From contig NC_089188.1 of NCBI RefSeq assembly GCF_947507565.1, forward strand, positions 2,294,001-2,358,000: a DNA stretch of 64,000 nt, written 5' to 3'. Origin of the DNA: Oscarella lobularis (taxonomy: Eukaryota; Porifera; Homoscleromorpha; Homosclerophorida; Oscarellidae). The position numbers and the translations under genes are program-made. Below, piece by piece: positions 26,074-37,336 of the stretch. Position 1 is the first letter of the stretch. Each line of letters begins with the position of its first letter. Under the pieces are notes generated by a model. It saw only the letters and a program-made list of their open reading frames with translations. It had not been told where the DNA came from and searched no databases.

Positions 26074-29000
26074 ATGACGGACGTCCGAATCGTCGAAAGC
26101 GAATCGTCGAAACTCGGCGCCCAAAAATCGAACGCGAACAGCCGTTCGACACCCGATCTCGTCCGAAGCAGCGTCGTCGCTCCCACAGACGACGTCACGA
26201 CGCGCGGAAGCGAGCAGGAAGCGCCGCGGAGAATCGCAATGGAAGGCACGTAGCCGCGCGCGAAAGGGGGCGCGCGGGGTCGCCGTGGTAACTCCGACTG
26301 ATACATGTAGACTCATCGACGCTGACCGCTTCCCAGTCAGAAAAGCGGTTGCGCGCGCGCTTGGCCTATCTATCAGGTGCGTGTTGTCATTCCTCCAAAG
26401 GAATCATGAATGAATGAATGAATGAATGAATGAATATTTTTTTCTAAGGCGGTATGGACGAATGTCATCCGCTTGTCATGTTTCCCTGCGAAACGCTTCT
26501 CGCCGCTAGCGCGGCGACCGACGACGATCTCGGCTCCGTGCTCAAGTATTATCTTCAGATAACGTGGTACATAAAAAGTCATTGGTATTTGTGTTGCCAT
26601 AGCAACGGCGTGTTATTTTTTAGTTTTGATCCTCCCAGTCATCCGGGTTTTACGCTAGTTTTTAATGCTCTGCGGGTCACGTGGGCCGTCATTCGGACCC
26701 TTCTCGGTCGCTTGGAAGTATTTATTAATTTTATTTCGAGCACACAACGATTTATGATATTTTAATTAATTAATTAACTAGGGTCTCTTTGTGAGCTGGA
26801 TTCATCGAGTCCTCGTCGTCAAATCGACGTCGTTTCTCGATAAGATCAAATCGCTGGTTGGAAAACCGGAATTTAGTTTTGACGTATATACCAATAAACA
26901 ACGTCATGGTATTCTCCTTACCAAAGTGACATCTTCTAGGTGATTGATCTTCCTTCCCTGCGAGACCTATGTCGGCTAATATCTCCGGCTGAATTGACGC
27001 CGGAATTTGGCGGCACATTGCCATACGATCATCAAGAATGGGTGAAAAACAGACTGGTGGGTAAACAGGAATATCTTCAACGTTTTCCTAAATATTTACA
27101 TATATAGAATATTGAGAATTTTGTGAGCAGTTGTCGCGACGTCTCCGTTCTCCTCACAGTCATAACAGACGTCATTATCCCCGTGAAAAAAATCCACTCG
27201 ATCCAAGAGGCGCGCGACAGACGAAGCAAAGCGAGAGAGGACGCCGAGACGGCGAAATCGGTCGTCGCCAAGACGACTCGCCAAGGCAAAGTTCTCCTCC
27301 GATCGCTCGAGCACACGGAAGACGCGTCGCCGCCGCTCGCCACGTGGACGCCCGACTACGTGAACGGAACGTGGTGCGTTCAAGAAGAGAAGCGTGGTCT
27401 CGATGAGGAGACGACGCGAGTTGTTGATCGTCTCAACGATTACGTGCGACAACTCGACGATTGCGTGGCATTTTATACTTTTAAAGGGCAGGCTGGAAAG
27501 GTAGAAAGAACATAGTATTGATTATCCGAACCCCTCTGGTTCTTGGGGTGTTCGGATAATTAATCGGGATAATTAATTAAATAAATAAAGGATTTTTATT
27601 GATTTAATTTTCAAGATTAAAGATTTCACTAGTTAGGAGCAAAATAGTTGTCAATTTTTTTAATAATTCGCGTTAAAATGACGTCAGTTTTTGATGACGT
27701 GTAACACGTCATGTGACATTCCAATTGATTTAATTTTCTAGAAACTAATATTTCACTAGTTAGGAGCAAAATAGTTGTCAATTTTTTTAAATGACGTCAG
27801 TTTTTTATCAACACGTCACGTAACATTACAATTGATTTAATCCGGATAATCGTTGATGTACAGTACATCAACGATTATCCGGATTAGTACTGTATTTATA
27901 TATTTTTATTTATTTATTTATTTATTTTTAGGTGTTGGAGGAGTTGCATGCGAGGAAGGAGGTTGTGACGAAGTTGACTGTCGGCGATACGTTGGCTCAG
28001 TCGAGGAATAAGTTGGAAGGTCATTTTGGGTTTGAAAATGATTTGGAGGTGAATATCTCTCTACACTGAAAAATGCCTCTAGGGTTTCTTTTTTAGATTC
28101 TTGAGCAAAAGTGTCAGACCGCTCTTTCTGCGGCGAAGGAATTCGATTCTTCTCACTATGCAGCCAATGAAGTGTCGAATATGAGACAGTCCATTGAAAG
28201 CGCTCTGTCTCAATTGAAACAATACTCGGACGATCGTGGCACTCTCTTAGAAAAATCCGTCGAATTCTACACGATCCTCGAAAAAGTAGACAAATAGTAG
28301 CAGCAGCAAAAAAAATCATTTTATTATCAATCTTTTGGACTCAGGTAGAGGACTGGTGTAGCGAAGGAATGGACATTTTGGCGCGACTTCAAATGGACAG
28401 TGCTCTGACATTAGACGGAATTGCAATTGCCATCGAAGAACTCGACGCTTTTTTAACCGTAACTCGGCTAGAGAACCCTTAGAAGGCGAATATTTTAGCC
28501 GTGACCCCCGGTTCTCTTAGTCTCGCGTCGACGCGTCGAATTTGCAGAAACTCGGCGTGCAAATGTTGAATTTCGTCGCCCAACAGCGCGCGGAAAAGGC
28601 GTTGCAGCGTCGCGGCGAATTGCACGCGCTCATCGAGAATCGCAAGGGCGGTTTGAATCGAATCGCTCGCACTCTCGCCGCGCGAAAACCGACGGAATCG
28701 ATTCCAAAAAATTTGTCCAGCGAGACCATCTCACAGAATCAATCCGTACGATTAAAATTAATTAATTTCGCGTTATATTTTTTCTTAGGAGATTGGTGGT
28801 GGTGATGACGTCGATGACGAAACGTTTTACGGCGATCGCGACGATGACGACGACGGCGACGACGACGGCGACGGACTGATGACTCAAGTGATGCTTATCA
28901 AAGAGGAGGAGCCGACTTCTCTCATTGGTCCTGAGACGAATGAGAACGTTTTGAAGAGAAGAGAGTAAGAAGAGTTCGTATTTAGCCCAATAGGGGGCCC

Positions 29001-30704
29001 AAATCAATATACTAATTAAATTAAATATTTTTATTTTTATTGATTATTTACACATTGAGGTAAGTTTTCCATTCTTGAGGTTTGTCATGGCTGAGTTGCT
29101 TGAGACGGAAAGAACTTATATAGAAGATCTTCGTCAGATAATTGAAGTTTGCTTGCATATATTTCTTTTTTTTTTGGTGGACTCTTTTTTCTTCTAAGGG
29201 CTATTGGAAGGAGATGGATCCCCAGAGTCCTTTCCTACCTCCCGTGTTGAAGGGAAAGAGGCACATTGTATTTGGAAACTTGAAGCACATTTACGATTTT
29301 CACCAAAAGTAAGTGAAATAAATAAATATTTAATAAGCCTTACAGTCTATGCATTAATCAGCGTTTTTATACATTTGCTGGAGCAACGAGCTGATGAACC
29401 GCCACTAGTGGGCCAGTGCTTCCTTGAAAAAGCACGCAATCACCTTTTTTTCACGTGCAATAGTTATATATCAATTTCCCTCTAGGAAAAAGAGTTCCAG
29501 ATGTATGCTGAGTACTGTAAGAACAAGGTGAATGCTGATGAATTTTTCCAAGACTGCGATCAGGCTTTTTTCAGGGTAAATACTATTGTTTTTCGCGCGC
29601 AGAAAAGATTTTTCTCGTAGACGTGTCAGAAAAATATTGGACACACTTTGCCACTGTCGTCCTATTTGCTAAAACCCGTACAAAGAATCACGAAATATCA
29701 ACTCCTTTTAAAAGTAGATTCGTGCGCGTCAAATAAAAAAAAACAATGTACGGATGTTTGACTAACTAAGGATATGATGAATTGCTCCAAGAAAGACGAA
29801 GAGGCGTACGCGAATCTGCAGGAGGCGTTGAGCAAAATGCTACTCGTGCTAAAACACGTGAACGATTCGATGCACTCCATCGGAATCGAAGGCTATAGAG
29901 TGAGAATCTTGCGGCAAATCTTAAAGAACTACATATATAGGATTTTTTTTCTTTGCAGGGAAGTTTGATAGAACAGGGAAATCTTCTCTTGCAGGTAAAA
30001 CAAAGCGATTAGACGTGTCTGTCTTTTTAATTAATTTATAGGACTCGTTTCGCGTTTGGGAGAACGACGCCGTCTTCAAAAAAGAACGAGTTCGACACGT
30101 GTTTCTCTACGAGAAACTCATCATTTTTAGTAAGAAGAGAAAGAAGCAAAAAGCCAGTAATAAGACGGTGTACAGCTTCAAATCGAGTCTGAAGGTAGAT
30201 ACGTCATTGATTTATTGAAAAACATCAATATGGGTTTTCTAATTTGAGGTTAATGATATTGGCTTGACGGAAACGGTCGAGGACCAGCCGCGTCGATTTA
30301 TCGTTTCCGAATTCGGAAATCAGCGCAGTTTTACTCTCCACGTGTGTAGACACGTGCTCACTCTAACGTCTTTTTTTTGAAATGAATTTTTTCTAGGCGA
30401 GAAGCACGGTTGTCAAGCAATCTTGGGTCGAACAAATTCGACGTTTGCTGGAAGAACAACTAGCGGAAATCAAAGACCTAGTTGCAGAAAGAACGGGCTA
30501 CGTTGTCATAGGGGGCCCCAAACCCGGTCTCGCTATCCTACCTCAAGGCGAGAGGAATATATATGTATACCCAGGGGGCAAAGATATAGAAAAAATAATC
30601 GTCTCTAGATTTTTCCGAACGACGTGTCGCCCGATCTCGCTCGCCGAGCATACGACGCGGCCAACGACCGGAAATCTATCGCGAAACGTTCACCGATTCG
30701 GCGA

Positions 30705-30735
<31 letters not shown>

Positions 30736-31529
30736 TCGAGCTTCCATAGGCGAGCTGAGTCCGCTTAAACGCGGCACTGATTCAACTCGTTCCGCTTCGT
30801 TTCGCATGTCGCGTGGCAACCGCTATGACGGCGGCGGCGTTCAATCGCCGGTGGAAAAGAGACCGCCGCGATCAGCTAGCGTCGAAGAATTGTCAACTGG
30901 TTATTTGTTGAAGGTAAATGACGGCGATTCGGATCATTTTGACGTCGCCACCGCCGTCGTTGCCGCTGAGAAAACGCAGAGTCACGGCAATTCGACGAGC
31001 GATTTGATTTCGATCGAGAGCGGAGCGTTTGAATCCGACGAATGGGACGACGACGATGATGACGACGTCGTCGAAGATGCTGTTCTTGACGTCAATTTGG
31101 TACAGGATTAAATAAAAAATAAATAGATAGATAAATATAATTTCTTCAGGCGCCGGATCAACCTCGTCACTATGTGGCTATAGCTGATTTTAGCTATGAT
31201 AACCCGGCTTCAGACGAATCGGTCACCTATCTTTCGTTGAAAGTCGGTGATCGCGTCGAAGTGATTCAGCTTGGTCAAGGGGGTTGGTGGTTTGTTCGCT
31301 GGTATGGACAAGCTCGGCCGATGAATGACGAGAAGGAAAAAGAGGGATGGGTGCCTGCGAGTTATCTTGAAGTAATGAAAGGAGTCGAGGAACGAGACGG
31401 AAGAAGCAGCAGAGGTAGGAAATACTGTATTTTTGAGAAATAGAAAGATGGGGGTATTTTTTAGTCAGTGTGTATCGCGCGCAAGAAAACGCTCCATTTA
31501 CAGTGAAAGCGAAAGAAACGTCTGTTTGA
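26074..31529 (+). CDS. DBL-family RhoGEF (CRAL-TRIO, spectrin, DH, PH, SH3), MCF2L/DBS-like
   Basis: Around 20 exons. After a variable N-terminus comes a Sec14/CRAL-TRIO domain (AYLSGGMDECHPLVMFP, then ELTPEFGGTLPYDHQEWVKN), a spectrin-like helical region, and acidic linkers. The DH domain follows (AELLETERTYIEDLRQIIE near 29085-29145; PLSSYLLKPVQRITKYQLLL near 29655-29710), then a PH domain (VFLYEKLIIFSKKRKK to SWVEQIRRLLEEQL). After a polyalanine run comes an SH3 domain (YVAIADFSYDN to GWVPASYLEV, 31172-31370). The stop TGA is at 31527-31529. Family members exchange GDP for GTP on Rho/Cdc42 at membranes. Domain order equals MCF2L (DBS). The first exon is uncertain: the frame from ATG 26074 does not obviously join the SEKRLRARLAYLSG exon in phase. 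Confidence 0.85.
26407..26436. repeat. (TGAA)n microsatellite in intron
   Basis: About seven copies of the tetranucleotide ATGA/TGAA lie in an early RhoGEF intron, just upstream of a 3' splice site. Simple repeat, no further function seen. Confidence 0.85.
27521..27886. mobile_element. MITE-like intron insertion bounded by palindromes
   Basis: This lies inside one RhoGEF intron, which is unusually long (about 27500-27930). The left end is a hairpin (27521-27534 against 27545-27560, one extra base). The right end is a perfect 49-bp palindrome, 27838-27886, with 24-bp arms around a single A at 27862. Both ends share the core GATTATCCG / CGGATAATC. Between them a segment of roughly 120 bp occurs twice in tandem (from about 27600 and about 27728), including TTTCACTAGTTAGGAGCAAA and the CRE-like TGACGTCA-type motif. 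No coding capacity. A small non-autonomous transposon is the simplest reading. Confidence 0.6.
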
Positions 31530-31569
31530 GTAGAGACACTATATGGCTAATTATTAATAGGAATTTATT

Positions 31570-32829
31570 ATGATTAGGGTGGGGGCTAGCGCGAGTGAGA
31601 AATTCCTCATGACGTTCTCTCTATTCCTCCTTTTGTGCGCGACGGGCTCCGTTTCGGGCTCGTCTCTCGCCCCCGCCTACTCGTTGGACTCCTCGTGGCC
31701 AATCGACAAGTCGCTGTTCGTCCGAACGGCGCAGGATTTCGCGACAGCAGTGGACGATCGAACGCGACACGTATTCGTCGGCTTGCGCGGTCCAGGACTC
31801 GCTTCGACGGGCCCCGTTCTCGTCTTCGACGAGCACGGCGCCTTTCTGCGCTCGTGGGGTCGCGAAACAATCGGCATGATCCACGGAATGCGCATCGTAC
31901 GACTCGCAAACGGAACAGCGCGTCTCTGGATCGCCGACTTGGGAAATTCGAACGGCGGTCACACGCTCAAGCTCTTTTCCATCGACGGCGAACTCCTCGA
32001 AACGATAGGCACGCCAGGAAAGGCAGGAACGGGAACGAAACCCATTCAATTCGACCAGGTAACGGACACGCCCACCCCCGCCCCATAGAAACATGTATCT
32101 ATTTAGATCGCTGACGTGGCCGTAGACAAAGATGGAAATCTTTACATAGTCGACGGCGACGGCGGCTTGAATAATCGTCTAGTGAAACTCGACGTCGCGC
32201 GCACGCTCGTTTGGATGGTGGGCGGGGCCAAACGCGGAAACAGCACCGGTCAATTCTACATACCCCACAGCGTCGAAATCGATCCGAAAATCAACGTCGT
32301 CTGGGTAGCCGATCGCGGCAACAATCGCACGCAAGGATTCGATCTCGAAACGGGCGCGTTCGTCGTCGAGTGGACGTGCATGCGTCCGTTTTCGCCTTGT
32401 CACGTGAGACTCGATTCGACGGGGAATCATTATCTCGTTCTCGATCTTAACTACGCGGTTCTTCTCACGATGCCAGCGCCCGCGTCGCGCGAGCAGATTT
32501 CGACGTGTACGATAGCGAATCGGACGCCGCTCGGGCGAAACGATAGCAAACCGCACGCGTTTTCTATTGATCGTACATCCGGGGCGATTTACGTGGGAAA
32601 AGTTGGCGCGAACGTGACTGAAAAGTACGTGCCGTGGAACGTGGAGCCGGCGTTCGTTGGACCGCGCGGCGGCGACAACGGTCCGAGTCTTTTGCCGTGC
32701 ACGTCGTTGTCGTTTGTTATCGTTGTTATTCTCGTTGCTGTCGTTGTTAGGTGGCACGTGAATTCGAGGCGTAGAACGCGCGCTAGCAAGAAGCGATTCG
32801 ATCGTTTAATATCCATTCCCGAAGTGTAG
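31570..32829 (+). CDS. NHL-repeat type I membrane protein (NHLRC3-like)
   Basis: Two exons: to 32058, and 32107-32829. ATGs at 31570 and 31609 are in frame; the second gives a more ordinary signal peptide (MTFSLFLLLCATGSVSG). The ectodomain has beta-propeller NHL-type repeats, for example LWIADLGNSNGGHTLKLFSI, IADVAVDKDGNLYIVDGD and VVWVADRGNNRTQGFD, with several N-glycosylation sequons. Near the C-terminus a strongly hydrophobic helix (LSFVIVVILVAVVVRW) is followed by a basic cytoplasmic tail. The propeller resembles NHLRC3 and the lyase domain of peptide-amidating enzyme, but a complete catalytic set was not verified. The membrane anchor differs from secreted NHLRC3. AATAAA lies 70 bp downstream. 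Confidence 0.75.
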
Positions 32830-32899
32830 CGGGATTCATTGTACGATAATAAGGGTTTAGTTCATTTTTGTCTATCGTCTGTATTGATTAGAACAGCAA

Positions 32900-32905
32900 A
32901 ATAAA
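32900..32905 (+). promoter_or_regulatory. Poly(A) signal AATAAA
   Basis: A canonical hexamer lies 70 bp after the NHL gene stop codon, in the gap before the convergent minus-strand methyltransferase, whose stop is at 32976-32978. Confidence 0.5.
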
Positions 32906-32975
32906 TGCACACCCAAAAGCGCGCGCTAAGCAGTAAAATGATATAACTCAACTATTTTGATATAACGCAAAAATG

Positions 32976-34951
32976 TCAATGATGTGATTCTTTGACGGCT
33001 GTAAAGAGACCCCACTTTTGATAGCCTTGCTGACACATCTTCAAACCGTCAATGACCGTAACGTCCTTAGAGAGACAAATGTACAATATTGCAGTGAATT
33101 TTTTCTATTACCTCTCCGTTTTTTTTCATTTCTTTTTCACTAGAAGCAATTTCTTCCTTCAACGACTCAATGAACAGAGCCGTGCGGTCATCAGCTGTGA
33201 CGTCATCAAAACCGGCATTCTCCAAAGCCTACAAAACCCCTTCATATACGGGCATTTGTCATCACCATGGTATCTTACTTTGCCGTAATGGACGGGTTCT
33301 AAGAGATGAAACCCTCTCTTTGCAACGTAGGCTTTGAAATCGCTTGGCCACGGTTGAGGTCCGCAGCAGTAGTCGCCAATTAGAAGACGCCCACCAGGTT
33401 TGAGCCATTTCTAATTAGGAAATAAGTATAATGATGATGACGTGAGTTATTGATTTGTTCACGTGGAATTTCTTGAAGAGGACGGCTTTGTTCTCAATAT
33501 GCACAATGGCTTCTCTGCTGTAGATGACGTCAAATGAAGAGTCTGGAAATTCCCTGGCCATTACGTCACATACTTCAAATTGAACCTAAATCTCTAGTAC
33601 AAGAAAGATACTTATATATAAAACTCTTACCTTTGTTTGCAAATGCTTGTGTCGTTTCAGGCCGTGTTCCATTGCAATTGACGTCATAGTGGAAGATTGA
33701 CTAACGCCCAAAACGGAGACGTCATATTTCTGAGATTCAGAGTAAACGTAACGGCACGTCTTTGATTTCAACTTACATCAGCCATGTGAAAATCCGCGCC
33801 TCCAATTCTGCAACCAATGTCCATGACTCTCTCTCCAGGTTTCAAATCTAGAGTTGCTACGAGTTGCTATAGAATATGAGTGGATTAGCCAATTGTACGT
33901 GGAGGCGTCCACGCGTGTCTCTACTTCAGTCACTTTGGCGCCACCAGGACTCACATATCCTTTTCCAAAAATTTTTTCATATTGAAGGATTGTGTTTACT
34001 GCGCTCTGGCGTTTGTACAAGTACTGCTGAGTGGTTAGCGCCTCGCTTGCTCCATTGGGTGGATAATCGGTTGTCACTTTCTCGCAGAGCCAACACACTT
34101 GATTTGGACTTGATTTGAATTTGATGTAGGCTTGGAGCGAGCGTGACCAAACCAGCTGAAGCGATGACCATTTGCCGACCGCTTCCTCCTTGACGACAGC
34201 AGAATCGATAAACGAGTGATACGACTAAGAGGGTAAGAAAAATCAATAATAAATTGAATTGAATCTATTTTTTTCTTACGAGCGGATGTCTGTATTTGCT
34301 CGGATCGTCTGATCCAAGTTTGGCGTCGCCTGACTGGAAGAAGCAGGACTCGCGGAAAAACAGGTGTCCACCTTCTGGAAGCCACCTTTAGTCAGTAAAG
34401 GCATTGTTTTTGTGTGTCAGCTATATAGTCCATTGAGTTGCTACATTACCGCACGGCTTTCCTCAACAGCGTCGATATTTCCTCGTCAGTAAGATACGTT
34501 AGCAACCAATTCGTAAAGACGAAATCGTAGCTGTTTTCGAGGTGTAGTTTCGTGACGTCACAGCAGAGGAAGTCGATGTTGGAGTAGCGCGCGTTCGTTT
34601 CTTTGTTCACTTCGAGGTATTTCGCCATGAACTCGACAGCCGTGACGTGTTTCGCTTTCGAAGCGAACTCACCAGTGAATCGCCTTAAATTAGTAATTAG
34701 CCGCGATATTCTATCGGGAAAGGGGGCCCTCGATGGGGGAAACGGCCGCTGGACGGGATGACGTCTGCCTGGTCCTCTCACCCTATTCCAGCTCCTAGTT
34801 CGAGAATGCGCTTTCCGTCGAAGTTGGGAAGGAAGGAAAGAAGTTCCGGTTTCTCCACGCTTTCGATTTCCTTCGCGTGCGAGTCGAGAAACATTTTCTC
34901 CATCGATGCTTGGGAAGAGTGCATTTCCCAGAACTTTATGGGAGTGGCCAT
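32976..34951 (-). CDS. PMT: Phosphoethanolamine N-methyltransferase, copy A
   Basis: Minus strand, start ATG at 34951, stop TGA at 32976-32978. It carries the tandem two-methyltransferase layout of plant and nematode PEAMT. Domain 1 has ILELGAGIG and [13 protein letters not shown], and a [12 protein letters not shown] segment. A linker with [14 protein letters not shown] leads to domain 2, which has [27 protein letters not shown] and a terminal [11 protein letters not shown]. The enzyme methylates phosphoethanolamine to phosphocholine with S-adenosylmethionine. In domain 2 the SAM-binding glycine motif reads [10 protein letters not shown]; codon 33807-33809 gives Arg where copy B has Gly. Copy A may therefore have altered or lost activity in that domain. 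It has many short exons and is adjacent to copy B in the same orientation. Confidence 0.88.
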
Positions 34952-35188
34952 GGCTACGCTCTCCTGGGACACCCTCTCGCGCGACTGTGTGACGACAAGA
35001 AATGTCTTCTTTTACATAGGAACTTTTTTTATATAGGGATGAACATGCGCACGTGACCAGCGAATAAAAAAATGAACGGCGTTTCGTTGAACACCCGTAT
35101 GTGGTACCGCCCTCACTTTTGGTATAACACCCGTACGTGGCCTTCCTGACATAGAAAACCTTTACATAAAGTAGAAAAAGACAAGCGT

Positions 35189-37269
35189 TCACTTGGTGGC
35201 CGTGAAAAGGCCCCATTTCTGATCGCCTTGTTGGCATCTTTCAATTTTAGCTTTCCAACCATCGGTAATTGCACTGTAGTCTTCCGGAGAGAAATCCTAA
35301 AGAACACATTGTTGATAATGCAACAATCAGTAGCAAAATGTACTGTACTTCCAAAAAGGCTTCCTTTTCTTTTTCAGTACGACTGACTTCTTCCCTGAGA
35401 CACTCAACAAACATATCAGTGCAATCATTCGCTTGAACATTGACAAAACCAGCTGTTTCTAAAACCTAAACACCGCAATCAGAGAATTCATGGTTACTAT
35501 GGTACCATACTTTCCCGTATTGAGCAGGCTCTAGGAGATTATACCCTCTCTGTGTTACGTAGGCTTTGAACACATCAGACCAAGGTTGTGGCCCGCAGCA
35601 ATAATCGCTGATGAGCAGTCGTCCGCCAACTTTGAGCCATTTCTAGAAGAGAAACGTGCGTAGAGTGAGCATCGGTCCTATTCTATCATCTCACGTAGAG
35701 TTTCTTGAATAGGACGTCTTTGTCTTTGATGTGAAGAATGGTGTCTCGACTATAGATGACATCAAATGAGCATTCGGGATATTCTCTCGCCGTGACGTCA
35801 CATATTTCAAATTGGACCTGGAAATTATTAGTCAGTCAAGTCAACTTTCTATCAGGTGACCACACCTTGTCTTGCAAGTGCTTGTGTCTATTGAGGCCTT
35901 GTTCCAAAGCAACCGAAATCATATTAGAAGACAAATCAATGCCCAAAACGAAGACTCCATATTTCTAAAAAGGTAAATACATATAATAAATATCGATTTG
36001 CTGTGTGCAAACGCAATAAATAGAGGACTTAATTGCGAAAGCAAAGCGGCAAATCCCTTAATCTACCTTCAAGTTTTTACACAATGCAAATGGGGTTACT
36101 GCACCATGCCTTTGAGTAAGAAGGCCTATATAAGTATATATCCCCCCTCCTTACATCGGCCATGTAATAATCTCCTCCTCCAATCCCGCAACCGACGTCA
36201 ATAACTCGTTGCCCGGGTTTCAAATCTAAAGTCGCTACAAATTTCTATAAAAAAAAAACGATGATTGGTTTTTATCTGTAGAAATTTCCTTCTTACTTCC
36301 GTAGTTTTGGGGCCCCCAGTGCTGATGTATCCGGCTCCAAAGATTCTTTCATATCGCAATATACCGTTAATGGTATATTGCTGCTTATCTAAGAATTGCT
36401 GAGTGCTCATTGCTTCACAGACTCCTTCACTCGTCACTTTCTTATAGAGCCAACACAATTGATTTGGATTAGATTTAAGACGAATGTATGACTGGAGACT
36501 GCGAGCCCAAATCAATTGAAACGAAGCTAATTTGTTATTGGCTTCTTTGAGGAAGATAGAGTCGATGAGTGAGCCGTAAGCCTAAAGGGAGAAGATGATA
36601 TTTTGGGATTTTCTTCTTCTTCTTCTTCTTCTCCTCACAAGTGGACTTCTATAGTGAGTTGGATTGAATTCTCGCTTCTTGTTGCCCGATTGGAAGAAGC
36701 AGGATTCGTGGAAGAATAAATATCCGCCTTCGGGAAGCCACCTTGATATAAATATTCTCATTGTTTGAACAATAGAAAAATAATTGAGTGTTTTCCCACC
36801 GAAGGATCTTTGTCAAGACAGAGGAGACTTCATCATCATTGAGATACATCAGGAGCCAATTTGAAAAAATGAAATCATAGCTACTGTCGTCCAGATCGAG
36901 TTGAGTGACGTCAGAGCAAAGATAATCAATATTGGCGAAACGTGCGTTCGCTTTTTTGTTTTCCTCGAGAAAATTTCTCATGAATTCCACCGTGGTCACG
37001 TGTTTCGCCTTCGAAGCGAAATCGCCGGTGAATCTCCTGAGTGGGGGCGAAATTTTTCACTGCGAATCGAAGCGAGTACGTTTGCCCTACCCTATTCCCG
37101 CTCCCAATTCGAGAACGCGTTTTTCGTTGTAATCGGGAAGAAAGGAGAGAATCTCCGGCTTCTCTTCGCGCGCGATTTCGTCCGCGTTCGAATCAAGAAA
37201 CATTTCTACTAGCGACGCTGTCGAAGAATGCTGTTTCCAAAACAATTCCATCTCTCGACGAGATTCCAT
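35189..37269 (-). CDS. PMT: Phosphoethanolamine N-methyltransferase, copy B
   Basis: Minus strand, start ATG at 37269 ([16 protein letters not shown]), stop TGA at 35189-35191. Both methyltransferase domains look intact: VLELGAGIG and [15 protein letters not shown] in domain 1, [14 protein letters not shown] in the linker, and [17 protein letters not shown] in domain 2, then a terminal [10 protein letters not shown]. It shares exon layout and most motifs with copy A, so the pair arose by tandem duplication. The predicted reaction is stepwise methylation of phosphoethanolamine to phosphocholine for membrane phosphatidylcholine. The promoter is shared with the divergent ANKRD49-like gene, with 67 bp between start codons. 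A (CTT)n tract lies in an intron near 36610. Confidence 0.9.
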
Positions 37270-37336
37270 GGTCGATTGTCGGTTGAGTATCACGAGACGC
37301 TAGCGTGCGCTACACGTGCTCGGTCCTTGTTTTCGT
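37270..37336. promoter_or_regulatory. Bidirectional promoter, PMT-B / ANKRD49-like
   Basis: Only 67 bp separate the start codons of two divergent genes, so both 5' leaders and core promoters must fit here or overlap the coding exons. It contains CACGTG (E-box-like) near 37313-37318; no TATA box. Confidence 0.5.

Noticed and set aside
25851-26291. Arginine-rich 146-codon plus-strand frame before the RhoGEF
   Set aside because: Composition is unlike a real protein and matches GC-rich leader sequence; kept only as a possible alternative frame for the first RhoGEF exon.
31607-32094. Long alternative frames on both strands over the NHL-repeat gene
   Set aside because: GC-rich, Arg-rich shadows of the real frame. 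The plus frame has signal peptide, repeats and TM helix.
34446-35237. 263-codon minus-strand frame overlapping PMT copy A
   Set aside because: Only its 3' third matches methyltransferase sequence; the 5' part reads through an intron and the upstream gap. The family start is at 34951.
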